From: Limosilactobacillus frumenti DSM 13145
GTDB taxonomy: Bacteria > Bacillota > Bacilli > Lactobacillales > Lactobacillaceae
NCBI RefSeq assembly: GCF_001436045.1
Contig: NZ_AZER01000024.1
Span: 1-64,000, forward strand
DNA length: 64,000 nt
Reading direction: 5' to 3'
This document shows positions 16,970 through 25,728 of this stretch, piece after piece (the first letter of the stretch is position 1; every line of letters begins with the position of its first letter). The position numbers and the translations under genes were made by a program. The notes beneath the pieces are model-generated. The model did not search any database. It was given only the letters and a program-made list of their open reading frames with translations, and was not told the DNA's origin.

Positions 16970-17413
16970 ATGGAGTGGCTTGATAAAACCTTTGATGAAT
17001 TGACAACCCGCGAGCTGTTTGACATTTATTATTTACGAACGCAAGTCTTTAATGGTGAACAGCATAGTACGTATCCTGATCCGGATCAGCAGGACTTAAC
17101 CGCCCACCATGTTTTGGCAATGGATGGTCAGCAATTAGTAGCCTATGCCCGTTATTTTCCAGTGGATGATGAGAATGCGGCTTTTGGTCGGGTTGTAGTG
17201 GACGTGCGAAAGCGACGAGTTGGTGTAGGAACACAGCTAATAAACCACGTTGTCACTGCTATCCAGCATACGTATCCGGATAAGCAAATTAAGATTCACG
17301 CTCAGCAATACGTTGAAAAATGGTATGCCAAATTAGGCTTTAAACCTGTTGGCCAGCCATTTATGGAAGCGGAACGACGGCACATACAAATGGTCTATGG
17401 GGGCGAACAGTAA
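16970..17413 (+). CDS. ElaA-family GNAT acetyltransferase
   Basis: This 147-aa protein is an acetyl-CoA dependent N-acyltransferase with the ElaA signature. FDELTTRELFDIYYLRTQVF lies at the N-terminus, then GRVVVDVRKRRVGVG as the acetyl-CoA loop (Q/R-x-x-G-x-G type), and YVEKWYAKLGFKPVG at the C-terminus. The acceptor is unknown. AGAGGT precedes the ATG. Only three bases separate its stop from the next gene. Confidence 0.88.
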   Translation: MEWLDKTFDELTTRELFDIYYLRTQVFNGEQHSTYPDPDQQDLTAHHVLAMDGQQLVAYARYFPVDDENAAFGRVVVDVRKRRVGVGTQLINHVVTAIQHTYPDKQIKIHAQQYVEKWYAKLGFKPVGQPFMEAERRHIQMVYGGEQ

Positions 17414-17416
17414 ATA

Positions 17417-18151
17417 ATGCAAGTGGCTTTACTATTTTTATTTGGACTATTAATTGGAACGGTGATCATTGCCCTTGGTGGAGGCGGTGGTGCCTTCTAC
17501 CTCGGTGTTCTAACCGCAGTCTTCCAGCTTGATCCTGCGCAAGCCGCTGCAACATCGTTAGTAACGGCCATCCCGTCAATCCTGATTGGGGTGATTGGCT
17601 ACTGGCGAGGGCATAAAATTGATTTTCATTTGGGTAACCAAATGTTAATTGCGGCTTTACCGGCTGTTATTATTGGGGCACTGATTTCGCCATATATTCC
17701 GAAGCCCTTGTATAAATGGATCATTGGTATTATTTTAACCTGGTTGGGCTGCCGGATTTTTATTAAACATAGCAAGAAGCAGACTCATGATGGTAAGTGG
17801 GCGGCCCGTCTATACGGTATTTTAGCGGGATTAATGGTTGGGGTTGCTGGTCTTAGTGGTGGCGGTCCCATTCTGGCGGGCTTATTAATTCTAGGCGAAG
17901 ACCTTTTCCGGGCCACTGCCACATCTGCTTATGTTCTGTCTGGGATGTGCCTATTAGGGGCTATTTTACATACGACTAGTGGTCAGGTTAACTGGCCGGT
18001 TGGGATTCCCTTAATGCTAGGAGCGATCATTGGGGCAATTTTGGCGCCACGATTAATGGATTTGCTGTCCAAGAAGCCCCAGTCTGGTAAATATATCCAA
18101 ACTTTTATTGCCATTCTCTTGATTGTGATGGGGGTTAAAACAGTCTTATGA
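17417..18151 (+). CDS. TauE/SafE-family sulphite/organosulphonate exporter-like permease
   Basis: This 244-aa integral membrane protein has about eight hydrophobic segments in two repeats. Each repeat begins with a Gly-rich motif (ALGGGGGAFYLG near residue 20 and AGLSGGGPILAG near residue 150), which is the TauE/SafE (DUF81) hallmark. The family moves sulphur-containing anions or related compounds; the cargo is unknown here. Its last codons overlap the next start by four bases (ATGA), which indicates translational coupling. Confidence 0.87.
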   Translation: MQVALLFLFGLLIGTVIIALGGGGGAFYLGVLTAVFQLDPAQAAATSLVTAIPSILIGVIGYWRGHKIDFHLGNQMLIAALPAVIIGALISPYIPKPLYKWIIGIILTWLGCRIFIKHSKKQTHDGKWAARLYGILAGLMVGVAGLSGGGPILAGLLILGEDLFRATATSAYVLSGMCLLGAILHTTSGQVNWPVGIPLMLGAIIGAILAPRLMDLLSKKPQSGKYIQTFIAILLIVMGVKTVL

Positions 18152-18525
18152 TGGATGAAAATAAGTTCCGTCAACAGGCCCCGTGGGCAATTCCCAGCAA
18201 TGCTCAATTTAGTGAAGACCACCGTGTTGGCTATCGGCAAATTAGTTTTCACTGGGAAGACGCTGGTTGGCAGTATAATGCACGGTGGCACCAACAATTG
18301 CCGACCGCCACTCTGATCACATATCCGAGTTGGCAGTTATCTCGTGTCTTACCCGGTAAGGGCTTTGGACCTGCTGCTCATCAGCGGCGGGAGGAAGTGC
18401 TGGTTGGTGATCAATGGCTACCAATGCGGCAAATTCGCTACTGTGCTTTGAGATTGGCGAAGGGTGTAGCTACTAGTCAGGAGCTGATGTTGCTCAAGCG
18501 TGCCCATGTGCGGGCAAGTTTTTAG
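18148..18525 (+). CDS. Uncharacterised protein coupled to the TauE-like permease
   Basis: This 125-aa soluble protein overlaps the permease gene by ATGA, so it is made from the same mRNA. It is rich in Trp, Arg and Gln (FHWEDAGWQYNARWHQQ, TYPSWQLSRVLPG) and has no signal, membrane helix or motif I recognise. The coupling suggests a shared role with the permease, or simply compact packing. The downstream MGMT-like gene follows 21 bases later. Confidence 0.65.
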   Translation: MMDENKFRQQAPWAIPSNAQFSEDHRVGYRQISFHWEDAGWQYNARWHQQLPTATLITYPSWQLSRVLPGKGFGPAAHQRREEVLVGDQWLPMRQIRYCALRLAKGVATSQELMLLKRAHVRASF

Positions 18526-18546
18526 AGACAAGGAGTAGTTAGTGGA

Positions 18547-18879
18547 ATGGTTAAGTTAGATGAACAAATGATGCATGATATTCTGGAAGTTGTTGACCAA
18601 ATTCCTGCTGGCTGTGTGGCAACTTATGGTCAGATTGCTCGATTAATTGGTCGGCCTCGGAATGCCCGTTTGGTCGGCAAAGCACTGGGTCATTCTGGAC
18701 GTTATGGCAAACATCCCTGCCATCGGGTGGTGACGGTTAATGGACGGTTAGTCCCCGGCTGGATTGACCAAGGTCCCATGCTGAAAGCTGAACACATTCC
18801 ATTTAAAGATGATGCCCACGTTGCGATCAATCGCTGCCAGTGGCAAAAGGGTAACAAAACATTAATTAGTCGTCGTTGA
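18547..18879 (+). CDS. MGMT-family DNA alkyltransferase (single domain)
   Basis: This 110-aa protein is the C-terminal DNA-binding and active-site domain of O6-alkylguanine alkyltransferases. PAGCVATYGQIARLIG is the winged-helix part, followed by NARLVGKALGHS with the Asn/Arg finger region and HPCHRVV as the active site. The acceptor Cys is kept, whereas the short alkyltransferase-like proteins usually have Trp there (PWHRV). The N-terminal ribonuclease-H-like domain is absent, as in short MGMT forms of lactobacilli. It could be an active repair protein or a lesion sensor. AGGAG lies 11 bases upstream of the ATG. Confidence 0.87.
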   Translation: MVKLDEQMMHDILEVVDQIPAGCVATYGQIARLIGRPRNARLVGKALGHSGRYGKHPCHRVVTVNGRLVPGWIDQGPMLKAEHIPFKDDAHVAINRCQWQKGNKTLISRR

Positions 18880-19001
18880 TTATTAAAGTCAGCGGCGGCT
18901 TTTAATTTACTTGTAAACCAGTGAAGTATTGAACAGTTAAGCGCTTTCATGTTACGATGAAGTTGTAGTAAGTGAATGGATTTATCAGAGAAGGTGTTTT
19001 T

Positions 19002-19889
19002 ATGGCATTCAAAAATGTAATGATTGCAGGGACCGGCGTCCTGGGCAGCCAGATTGCTTACCAGACCGCATTAAATGGCTTCCATGTTATTGCATATAAC
19101 GATAACGTTGACTCAGCTAAGAAGCGGTTAGCTGCTTTACAGCCAGCATATGAAGCTGATCTGGGCCTGAGCAAGGCTGATTTTGATCAGACGCTTGCTC
19201 AAATTGTAGTCACTGATGACCTTAAGACTGCTGTGCAAGATGTCGATTATGTAATTGAGGCCTTGCCAGAAAATATTAAGATCAAGGAAGAATTTTATAA
19301 GCAGCTGTCACAACTGGCGCTAGCCAAGACCATTTTCGCAAGTAATTCTTCGACAATGGTACCAAGTCAACTGGTTAAATTTGTTGACCGTCCACAGAAG
19401 TTTCTCCACATGCACTTTGCTAACCGGATTTGGAAATGCAATGTTGCGGAAATTATGGGGACTGATCAGACGGATCCAGCTGTTTTCGAAGAAGTAATTG
19501 ATTTTGCCCACCAAATTAAGATGGTCCCAATTCCAATTCATAAAGAACAGCCGGGCTATGTTTTGAATTCGCTATTGATTCCGTTCTTAGTTTCTGCAAT
19601 GCTCCTCTGGGTGAAGGGGGTTGCTGATCCAGAAACGGTGGATAAAGACTGGATGATTTCTACCGGTGCACCAGTTGGACCATTTATGATGCTCGATGAT
19701 GTGGGCTTGCGGACCACTTATCAGATTATGATGGGCCTTTACCAAACGCGGGGTAATGACTACTTCAAGACCATTGCTGACAAGTTGAAAGTCATGATCG
19801 ATGCTGGTAAGAACGGTCGTGAATCTGGTCAAGGATTCTACTCCTATCCGCACCCAGCATTTGAAGATCCAGATTTCTTGAAGAAGTAG
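19002..19889 (+). CDS. 3-hydroxyacyl-CoA dehydrogenase-like protein, copy 1
   Basis: This 295-aa NAD-dependent enzyme is of the 3-hydroxybutyryl-CoA dehydrogenase family. The Rossmann motif GTGVLGSQIA is at residues 9-18. The catalytic region FLHMHFANRIW with VAEIMG follows, then the dimer domain beginning GYVLNSLLIPFL. The ATG at 19002 has AGAAGGTG upstream, while the in-frame ATG further upstream lacks a site. Its stop is 12 bases from a paralogue of about 60 percent identity by eye. No thiolase or crotonase genes are nearby, so the natural substrate may not be a beta-oxidation intermediate. Confidence 0.87.
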   Translation: MAFKNVMIAGTGVLGSQIAYQTALNGFHVIAYNDNVDSAKKRLAALQPAYEADLGLSKADFDQTLAQIVVTDDLKTAVQDVDYVIEALPENIKIKEEFYKQLSQLALAKTIFASNSSTMVPSQLVKFVDRPQKFLHMHFANRIWKCNVAEIMGTDQTDPAVFEEVIDFAHQIKMVPIPIHKEQPGYVLNSLLIPFLVSAMLLWVKGVADPETVDKDWMISTGAPVGPFMMLDDVGLRTTYQIMMGLYQTRGNDYFKTIADKLKVMIDAGKNGRESGQGFYSYPHPAFEDPDFLKK

Positions 19890-19901
19890 GGAGGCCCAAT
19901 C

Positions 19902-20792
19902 ATGACATTTAAAAATATTACCGTTGCTGGTGCCGGTGTTTTAGGTAGCCAGATTGCCTATCAAATTGCTTTGAAGGGCTTCAAAGTCACGGTTTATAAC
20001 CACCATATCGACACAGCTGAAAAACGTCTTCATGCCCTCAAGGCAGATTATCAACACGATTTACATTTGACTGATGAGGAGTTTCAGGCCGGCCTAGATA
20101 ACATTGTTAATATTACTACCGACCTCAAAGCGGCAGTTGCTGACGCCGATTATGTGATTGAAGCTTTACCTGAATCATTAGACCTGAAGGAAAAGTTCTA
20201 CACTGAGTTGTCCGAAGTTGCCCCAGCTAAGACCGTCTTTGCAAGCAACTCATCATCCTTCATCCCTGGTCAATTAGTTAAATATGTTGACCGTCCTAAT
20301 AAGTACTTACACATGCACTTTGCTAATAAGATCTGGCGCTTCAATGTTGCCGAAATAATGGGTACCAATCAGACTGATCCAGCTGTTTACCAAGAAGTGG
20401 TGGACTTTGCACGGGCGATTGGCATGGTGCCAATTGAACTCCATAAGGAACAACACGGTTATGTCTTAAATGCAGTGTTGATTCCACTGCTGGGTTCGGC
20501 AATGCAACTATGGGCAAATGGTGTTTCTGATCCGCAAACAATTGATAAGGATTGGATGATTTCCACCAGTTCACCAATGGGACCATTCATGATTATCGAC
20601 ATGGTTGGTCTGCGGACACCATATCAAATGGAAATTAATACTTACCAAACTACAAAGGACCCCATTCATCAAACAATTGCTGATAAACTAAAATCGATGA
20701 TTGATGCTGGTCATACTGGTCAAGAATCAGGGCAAGGGTTCTACCACTATCCAAATCCTGAGTTTGAGGATCCAGAGTTTTTGAAGAAGTAA
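19902..20792 (+). CDS. 3-hydroxyacyl-CoA dehydrogenase-like protein, copy 2
   Basis: This 296-aa tandem paralogue of the gene before it shares the same motifs (GAGVLGSQIAYQ, FLHMHFANKIW-type segment YLHMHFANKIW, GYVLNAVLIPLL) and an almost identical ending. It arose by local duplication. GGGAGG lies before its ATG, so the two form a two-gene operon that ends at a strong terminator. Divergence is spread along the protein and the catalytic His and Asn are kept in both, so both are probably active. Confidence 0.87.
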   Translation: MTFKNITVAGAGVLGSQIAYQIALKGFKVTVYNHHIDTAEKRLHALKADYQHDLHLTDEEFQAGLDNIVNITTDLKAAVADADYVIEALPESLDLKEKFYTELSEVAPAKTVFASNSSSFIPGQLVKYVDRPNKYLHMHFANKIWRFNVAEIMGTNQTDPAVYQEVVDFARAIGMVPIELHKEQHGYVLNAVLIPLLGSAMQLWANGVSDPQTIDKDWMISTSSPMGPFMIIDMVGLRTPYQMEINTYQTTKDPIHQTIADKLKSMIDAGHTGQESGQGFYHYPNPEFEDPEFLKK

Positions 20793-20804
20793 AGTATCGT
20801 AATG

Positions 20805-20842
20805 AGCGGTGCCATTCGACTATCGAATGGTACCGCTTTTAT
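20805..20842 (+). terminator. Strong Rho-independent terminator
   Basis: A 15-bp stem (AGCGGTGCCATTCGA with TCGAATGGTACCGCT, one G-T pair) closes a 3-base loop and is followed by TTTTATTTATT. Confidence 0.9.
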
Positions 20843-20925
20843 TTATTGCAAACTTGCTGTTGCTAACTAGTGAACAAAAGTGTTACAGTTTAGGGTATGA
20901 GATTAAGTGTATTGGGGTGAATACT

Positions 20926-22470
20926 ATGACTGATCGTTATTCAGCAATCCGGGAAGCTTTTCATGAACCGGAAATTAATGCACAATTATTTAATTCGCAG
21001 TTTGGCTTGGAAGCGAAGAAGCACCGGGTCCTGACTAACGGCCGGGCAAGTCGTTACCCATACCCAGCTGCGTTACGATCCAGAAAGCACAATTTATATT
21101 TGAACTCCGGCTTTACTGACAATATGATCGATTTTGAAACTGAACCAGTGGTTGGTTCCAAAGCGGCAGTTCGTCAATTGAAGATGCTGGAACAGATTAT
21201 GATTTCCCAGTTGCATGAGGATGAACGGCTGTGGCCATTGAGCTTGGCGCCAGCACCGGTCTATCAGCATGACTTGGATTACTTGATTACTGATAATAGT
21301 AAGACTTGGGATCAAGCTAACCACGATTACTTAGGGAAGAAGTATGGTATTACCCAGGAAATAATGGGAGATGTCCACGTTAACTACAGTTTGGACCCTC
21401 AATTAGTTCAAACTCTTTACCGTCGTTTTTACACTGACCAATATGACAATTTAGTGGACTTCCAAAACCACCTTTACTTTAAGCTCGCGCAATCCTTTGT
21501 CCTTTACCAATGGTTGTTTACATACCTTTATGGTGCTTCACCGGTGTCCGAAGATATGAAATTGCCAGAAAAGCTAGATCTGCCAGTTCGAAGTCTTCGT
21601 TCGAGTGACTATGGTGATGATAACTTACCAGATGAACAGATTGGCTATGATTCGCTAGAAAGCCACTTTGCCCAACTACAACAATATTTGGATGATGGGA
21701 CTTACTACAGCTTGAAGGAATTCTTTGGCCCTGTTCGTTGCCGTCGTCATAACCAGGATAATAAAGATCTGCAGGGAATGTTGGATCACGGAATTAACTA
21801 TTTGGAATTCCGTTCATTCGACTTGGATCCATTATCGAGAACCGGGGTTAGCGATGATACGATCAACTTCCTGGAACTGTTAATGCTTGATAGTATTATC
21901 TCTCCATTACCAGATAACTTGAGCGAACGTCTGCAAGCAGCACGGAAGCTTAATAACGAAGTTGCTCTGCAACAACCAAAGGAACAAACGCCAGAAATGC
22001 GAGCGGCAGCTGACAAGCTGATTGATAAGCTCCAAAAACTGGTTGATGAGTTTAATGCACCGAAGGAATACCGGATGGCATTGAAGTTTGTTCAACGGCG
22101 GGTTGATGATCCGTCATTGACCATCTCTGGGCAGCTAGCAGACCAGATCGAAAATGGCAACCTGTTGTCATTTGGGTTGAAACTTGCTAACGACCGTTTC
22201 ACTGCTAACATGAACCTTACACACCCATTGCAAGCGGTCAGTGAAACCTACTCAGATTCCGTTCAACAGATTTTACGGGCAGCAATTGAGCTTGGTGTAA
22301 ACGTTAAGTTGGCTGATACCAACGTTACTCTGTCAGTGGCTGACCACCAAGAATCATATGGGGCAGCTGGTGAGTTTACCTTCCCAGATGGTCCGCGGGC
22401 CTTCGTCCTCAACGCCTTCCCTGAAGCCAAAGCCTTCCAGGAAGATTCGGATGAAGCTGACGCAGAATAA
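20926..22470 (+). CDS. gshA: Glutamate-cysteine ligase (gamma-glutamylcysteine synthetase)
   Basis: This 514-aa enzyme makes gamma-glutamylcysteine from glutamate and cysteine with ATP, the first step of glutathione synthesis. Family segments include the N-terminal FGLEAKKHRV, LYLNSGFTDNMIDFETEP, WPLSLAPAP, YGITQEIMGDVHVNYS, FGPVRCRRH and YLEFRSFDLDPLS. It ends where the ATP-grasp (GshB) half of bifunctional GshF would start, so it is a stand-alone GshA. The ATG at 20926 follows GGGGTGA; the longer frame from 20809 would cover the terminator and is rejected. No gshB is seen nearby. Confidence 0.92.
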   Translation: MTDRYSAIREAFHEPEINAQLFNSQFGLEAKKHRVLTNGRASRYPYPAALRSRKHNLYLNSGFTDNMIDFETEPVVGSKAAVRQLKMLEQIMISQLHEDERLWPLSLAPAPVYQHDLDYLITDNSKTWDQANHDYLGKKYGITQEIMGDVHVNYSLDPQLVQTLYRRFYTDQYDNLVDFQNHLYFKLAQSFVLYQWLFTYLYGASPVSEDMKLPEKLDLPVRSLRSSDYGDDNLPDEQIGYDSLESHFAQLQQYLDDGTYYSLKEFFGPVRCRRHNQDNKDLQGMLDHGINYLEFRSFDLDPLSRTGVSDDTINFLELLMLDSIISPLPDNLSERLQAARKLNNEVALQQPKEQTPEMRAAADKLIDKLQKLVDEFNAPKEYRMALKFVQRRVDDPSLTISGQLADQIENGNLLSFGLKLANDRFTANMNLTHPLQAVSETYSDSVQQILRAAIELGVNVKLADTNVTLSVADHQESYGAAGEFTFPDGPRAFVLNAFPEAKAFQEDSDEADAE

Positions 22471-22484
22471 TTAATGAATTTAAC

Positions 22485-22514
22485 AAAAGGCTGGGGCATT
22501 GTCACAGCCTTTTC
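22485..22514 (+). terminator. Rho-independent terminator
   Basis: AAAAGGCTG pairs with CAGCCTTTT across a 12-base loop. It separates gshA from the next gene by a short gap, so read-through is possible. Confidence 0.75.
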
Positions 22515-22536
22515 GTCTATCTAAGAGGGTGTAATT

Positions 22537-23469
22537 ATGCGTTCTATTGGGATAATTGGCCTTGGTCATGTTGGTCGCCAACTTGCTACGCAACTGGTAA
22601 CTGGCAGGCAGGTTGATCGTCTGACATTGATTGATCAAGATGATGACCTGGCTTTAGCAATTCAAACTGACTTAACAGACCTAGCCGGCATTCAAAATAC
22701 TTATCCAGAAATTATTATTCAGGACTGGGCTGCTCTGGCCAATAGCGAAATCGTTGTAACGGCATTTGGTAAAAGCAAGTTACAAACTCAGACTACCGAC
22801 GCGGAACTGACTTTTAACCAACAAGCTGCTTGTCAGGTTGCTGACCAACTGAAAAGCCAGCAATTTGCGGGAATCTTAATTAATGTGGCTGACCCGAATG
22901 AAGCGGTAACTGCATACCTGCAAGAGAAAGCAGCTTTGCCACCAAAGCACGTGCTTGGTGTTGGTACTAGTCTGGAAACAATTCATATGCGCAGAGCGGT
23001 TGCCCATGCGGTCCAGCTTTCTCCGGCTAACGTGAGTGGCTTTGTATATGGTCAGCATAATGGCCAACAGGTTTTTGCCTGGTCAACAGTAAAGGTGAAT
23101 GGCCAGTCGTTAGATCAGTCCTTGAATGGCCATCACGTTGATTTAAACCAGGCAAAAGTTCGGGCTGACATGAACAACTGGTACACATTACATGGGATGC
23201 ATTATAATGCGGCTGGCATTGCGGGAGTGGTTGTTCAAATTATCCAAGCAATTTTGGAAAATCAGAATCTAGCTTTGCCATTGGCAATATATCAGCCCCA
23301 GTACAATACTTATGTCAGTTTCCCAACCTTAATTAATCGTCAGGGGCAGGGGAATCTATTGTTATTAAAGTTATACCCAGTAGAAGAAAATGCCGTGAAG
23401 GTTGCGGCAACGGCGGTTCAATCGCAACTCGCAAGTTTACGAAAATTAGAAGGTGAACATGATGATTAA
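22537..23469 (+). CDS. L-2-hydroxyisocaproate dehydrogenase-like LDH/MDH-family enzyme
   Basis: This 310-aa member of the LDH/MDH superfamily is nearest in layout to L-2-hydroxyisocaproate dehydrogenase. GLGHVGRQLA binds NAD. The Asp is in NVADPNEAVT, the His in YGQHNGQQ, and an Arg in SLETIHMRR. The mobile loop (GKSKLQTQTTDAEL) is short and lacks the Arg normally found there, so substrate use or activity may be unusual. It overlaps the start of the LOG-family gene, so the two are translationally coupled. AGAGGGTG precedes the ATG. Confidence 0.8.
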   Translation: MRSIGIIGLGHVGRQLATQLVTGRQVDRLTLIDQDDDLALAIQTDLTDLAGIQNTYPEIIIQDWAALANSEIVVTAFGKSKLQTQTTDAELTFNQQAACQVADQLKSQQFAGILINVADPNEAVTAYLQEKAALPPKHVLGVGTSLETIHMRRAVAHAVQLSPANVSGFVYGQHNGQQVFAWSTVKVNGQSLDQSLNGHHVDLNQAKVRADMNNWYTLHGMHYNAAGIAGVVVQIIQAILENQNLALPLAIYQPQYNTYVSFPTLINRQGQGNLLLLKLYPVEENAVKVAATAVQSQLASLRKLEGEHDD

Positions 23470-24034
23470 ACGGATGGCAGTGTTCTGCGGAGCACGGAAG
23501 GGAAACCAAGAAAAATATATTAAACAAGCAGATGCCTTGGGCAAATACATGGCGGACCATGATATTGAATTAGTTTATGGTGGGGGCCAGTTTGGTTTAA
23601 TGGGCGCCCTGGCGGATGCTGTTCTCGATAACGGTGGTGAGGTCCACGGGGTTATTACGGAATCTTTGGCAGAACGTGGTGTTGCCAATCCCCGGGTCAA
23701 GGATATGCGAACCGTTGCGGGGATGAATCTCCGGAAGGAAAAGATGATGGAAAAGGCTGATGGGATGTTAGCCTTGCCTGGTGGGGTTGGCACCTTGGAA
23801 GAAATCAGTCAGTGTACATCCTGGATGACAATCGGTGAGAATCCAAAGCCCGTTGCTTTCTATAACCTGGATGGTTTCTATGACCACCTTCGTGAATTAT
23901 TTGTCGAAATGAATAAGGATGGCTTCCTTGAGCAACGCTTCTTGGATGCAATATGCTTCTCTGAAAACTTCGATGAGATTTTGAGCTTTATGAATAATTA
24001 CAAGACACCAGAGTATCGTAAATATCGAAACTGA
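23459..24034 (+). CDS. LOG-family Rossmann protein (TIGR00730, nucleoside 5'-monophosphate phosphoribohydrolase type)
   Basis: This 191-aa protein carries the LOG signatures YGGGQFGLMG near residue 40 and the motif LRKEKMMEKAD...LPGGVGTLEE. The family cleaves cytokinin or AMP-type nucleotides to base plus ribose 5-phosphate. In bacteria it is thought to act in nucleotide salvage. Start ATG codons at 23459 and 23462 both lie behind AGAAGGTGA inside the end of the preceding gene; 23459 is chosen. A terminator at 24120 ends the unit. Confidence 0.9.
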   Translation: MMIKRMAVFCGARKGNQEKYIKQADALGKYMADHDIELVYGGGQFGLMGALADAVLDNGGEVHGVITESLAERGVANPRVKDMRTVAGMNLRKEKMMEKADGMLALPGGVGTLEEISQCTSWMTIGENPKPVAFYNLDGFYDHLRELFVEMNKDGFLEQRFLDAICFSENFDEILSFMNNYKTPEYRKYRN

Positions 24035-24119
24035 GTGTAAGCTAGATCAGAAAGATGTCTGGCTAACCTAGTGCAGCTACTAGTCATTCTCGGTGAGTAC
24101 GTTACGACGCAGTAGAATA

Positions 24120-24153
24120 AAAACAGGAGGCTGCTTGCGCAACCTCCTGTTTT
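24120..24153. terminator. Bidirectional terminator
   Basis: AAACAGGAGG (24121-24130) pairs with CCTCCTGTTT (24143-24152) between the convergent LOG and DUF4828-like genes. The 80 bases before it hold ACGTTACGAC (24099-24108), a motif repeated near 27290. Confidence 0.85.
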
Positions 24154-24176
24154 AATGATGAAATGTTTTAATTGTT

Positions 24177-24542
24177 TTATTGCATTGGTTGAATCGAATA
24201 AACTTGGTCGTCTGCTTCATCGATCAAGGATACCGGACGCTGTTCATTGGCTTGAATGGTGATGTGATAACCAAACTTATCGAGGTAAACTAACTTATCT
24301 TCACGAACCTGTTGAACTGTTGCTGGCATCTCATGATTGTCGATTCCTAACTTTAATTCTGGAGAGATGGTGATTATATGCGAACGGTCTCGTTCCTTAT
24401 CGTAGTAACGCCAGGTACCAGCATAAAAAATAGGTAATGAAGTTTTACCCTTAACATTTTTGTGACCGTGGCTGAACCCCAGTGAACTGGAAAGCCCAGC
24501 CATTAAACCCGCACCGAAAAGTAACAAGCCCTTTTTCCGCAT
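24177..24542 (-). CDS. Secreted or membrane-tethered DUF4828-like protein
   Basis: This 121-aa protein has a Lys/Arg-rich start and one hydrophobic segment ([19 protein letters not shown]), which is either a signal peptide or an anchor. A compact domain of about 80 residues follows, starting with [16 protein letters not shown], and is probably all beta. This layout matches DUF4828 proteins of lactobacilli. GAGGAG lies before the ATG. Function is unknown. It is transcribed away from the Gfo/Idh gene. Confidence 0.75.
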   Translation of the reverse strand: MRKKGLLLFGAGLMAGLSSSLGFSHGHKNVKGKTSLPIFYAGTWRYYDKERDRSHIITISPELKLGIDNHEMPATVQQVREDKLVYLDKFGYHITIQANEQRPVSLIDEADDQVYSIQPMQ

Positions 24543-24697
24543 ATTCCATCATTCTCCTCAATAGTGTGATAAGTAATTAATTCACTGTTTATTATACACA
24601 CATTTCTTTGATTGGTAGATTTCATTTCTGTTAAAAACAAGGAATAATTGTTAAACTTATTGTAATGAACTAAATATCTGATAAGGGAGTTGTCACG

Positions 24698-25717
24698 ATG
24701 CTGAAATTAGGAATTATTGGAACCCATATTATCACGGACCAAATGTTGGACGCCGCAAAGACGACGGGTAAGTATCAATTAACCGCGGTTTATTCTCGGA
24801 CGATGGATCGTGCTAAGGAATTCGGTCAACCATACGGGGCCACTGAATTTTACGATGACATCCAGCGCTTCTTTGAAAATGGTGACTTTGACGTGGTTTA
24901 CATTGCATCACCAAACAGTTGCCACTATCAACAAGCACGTTTAGCCATTGAAAATGACAAGTTCGTAATTGTTGAAAAGCCATCATTTGTTAACCCAGAA
25001 GAATTTTCTGCCATTGAATCACTGTTGGCTGCCCATCCAAAGGCACGGTTAGTTGAAGCTGCTCGTCATATTCACACACCATTGTATGAAGCTGCTTTGG
25101 ATAAAGTTAATGAAATGAAGAAGAGTCATATTCAAGGGGCCACGATCACCGTCATGAAGTACTCTTCTCGTTATGATAAGGTCTTAGCTGATGACAAGCC
25201 ATATCCAAACATCTTCACATTGGACTTTGCCGGTGGGGCATTGATGGACTTAGGTGTCTATGCGGTATACGGTGCTGTCACCATGTTTGGTGAACCAGCA
25301 TCTGTTGTTTACTTCCCAACCTTAGCTAAGACGGGCGTTGACGCTAAGGGAGTTGCCATTCTGAATTATGATAAATTCTCCGTTACCTTGAACTTTGGTA
25401 AGACAGCCAATTCCCACTTGCCATCTGAAGTTTACGGCTTGAAGGACACCCTGGTTTACGACAGTATCTTTAACACCAAGAAAGTTACTTACTATGATGC
25501 TGACCAGAATGCGCACCCATTTGACCAGCCAGTCGAAAAGAACTCCATGACTGATGAAATGAACGACTTCGCTGACTTGTTTAACAATCCTGATGATAAG
25601 GACGAACAAGCTAAGTATCAACGGTGGCTTGACCTGGCCCACACTGTTAACTCCGTGATGTATTCACTTCGTCAATCAGCACAATTAAAATTCCCTGCAG
25701 ATCAGAAACAAGAATAG
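24698..25717 (+). CDS. Gfo/Idh/MocA-family oxidoreductase
   Basis: This 339-aa NAD(P)-dependent sugar-type dehydrogenase has a Rossmann start (LGIIGTHIITDQMLDAA) that departs from the usual GxGxxG. The EKP motif (VIVEKPSF) that positions the catalytic Lys follows, then the C-terminal alpha/beta domain with DLGVYAVYGAVTMFGEP. The substrate is unknown. GGGAG precedes the ATG. The helicase gene begins 11 bases after its stop, so the two are cotranscribed, an arrangement that looks conserved rather than functional. Confidence 0.88.
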   Translation: MLKLGIIGTHIITDQMLDAAKTTGKYQLTAVYSRTMDRAKEFGQPYGATEFYDDIQRFFENGDFDVVYIASPNSCHYQQARLAIENDKFVIVEKPSFVNPEEFSAIESLLAAHPKARLVEAARHIHTPLYEAALDKVNEMKKSHIQGATITVMKYSSRYDKVLADDKPYPNIFTLDFAGGALMDLGVYAVYGAVTMFGEPASVVYFPTLAKTGVDAKGVAILNYDKFSVTLNFGKTANSHLPSEVYGLKDTLVYDSIFNTKKVTYYDADQNAHPFDQPVEKNSMTDEMNDFADLFNNPDDKDEQAKYQRWLDLAHTVNSVMYSLRQSAQLKFPADQKQE

Positions 25718-25728
25718 GATGATCATAC

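Noticed and set aside
20809-20925. An N-terminal extension of GshA with a hydrophobic stretch
   Set aside because: It spans the strong terminator at 20805-20842 and has no ribosome site; GGGGTGA and the family N-terminus fix the start at 20926.
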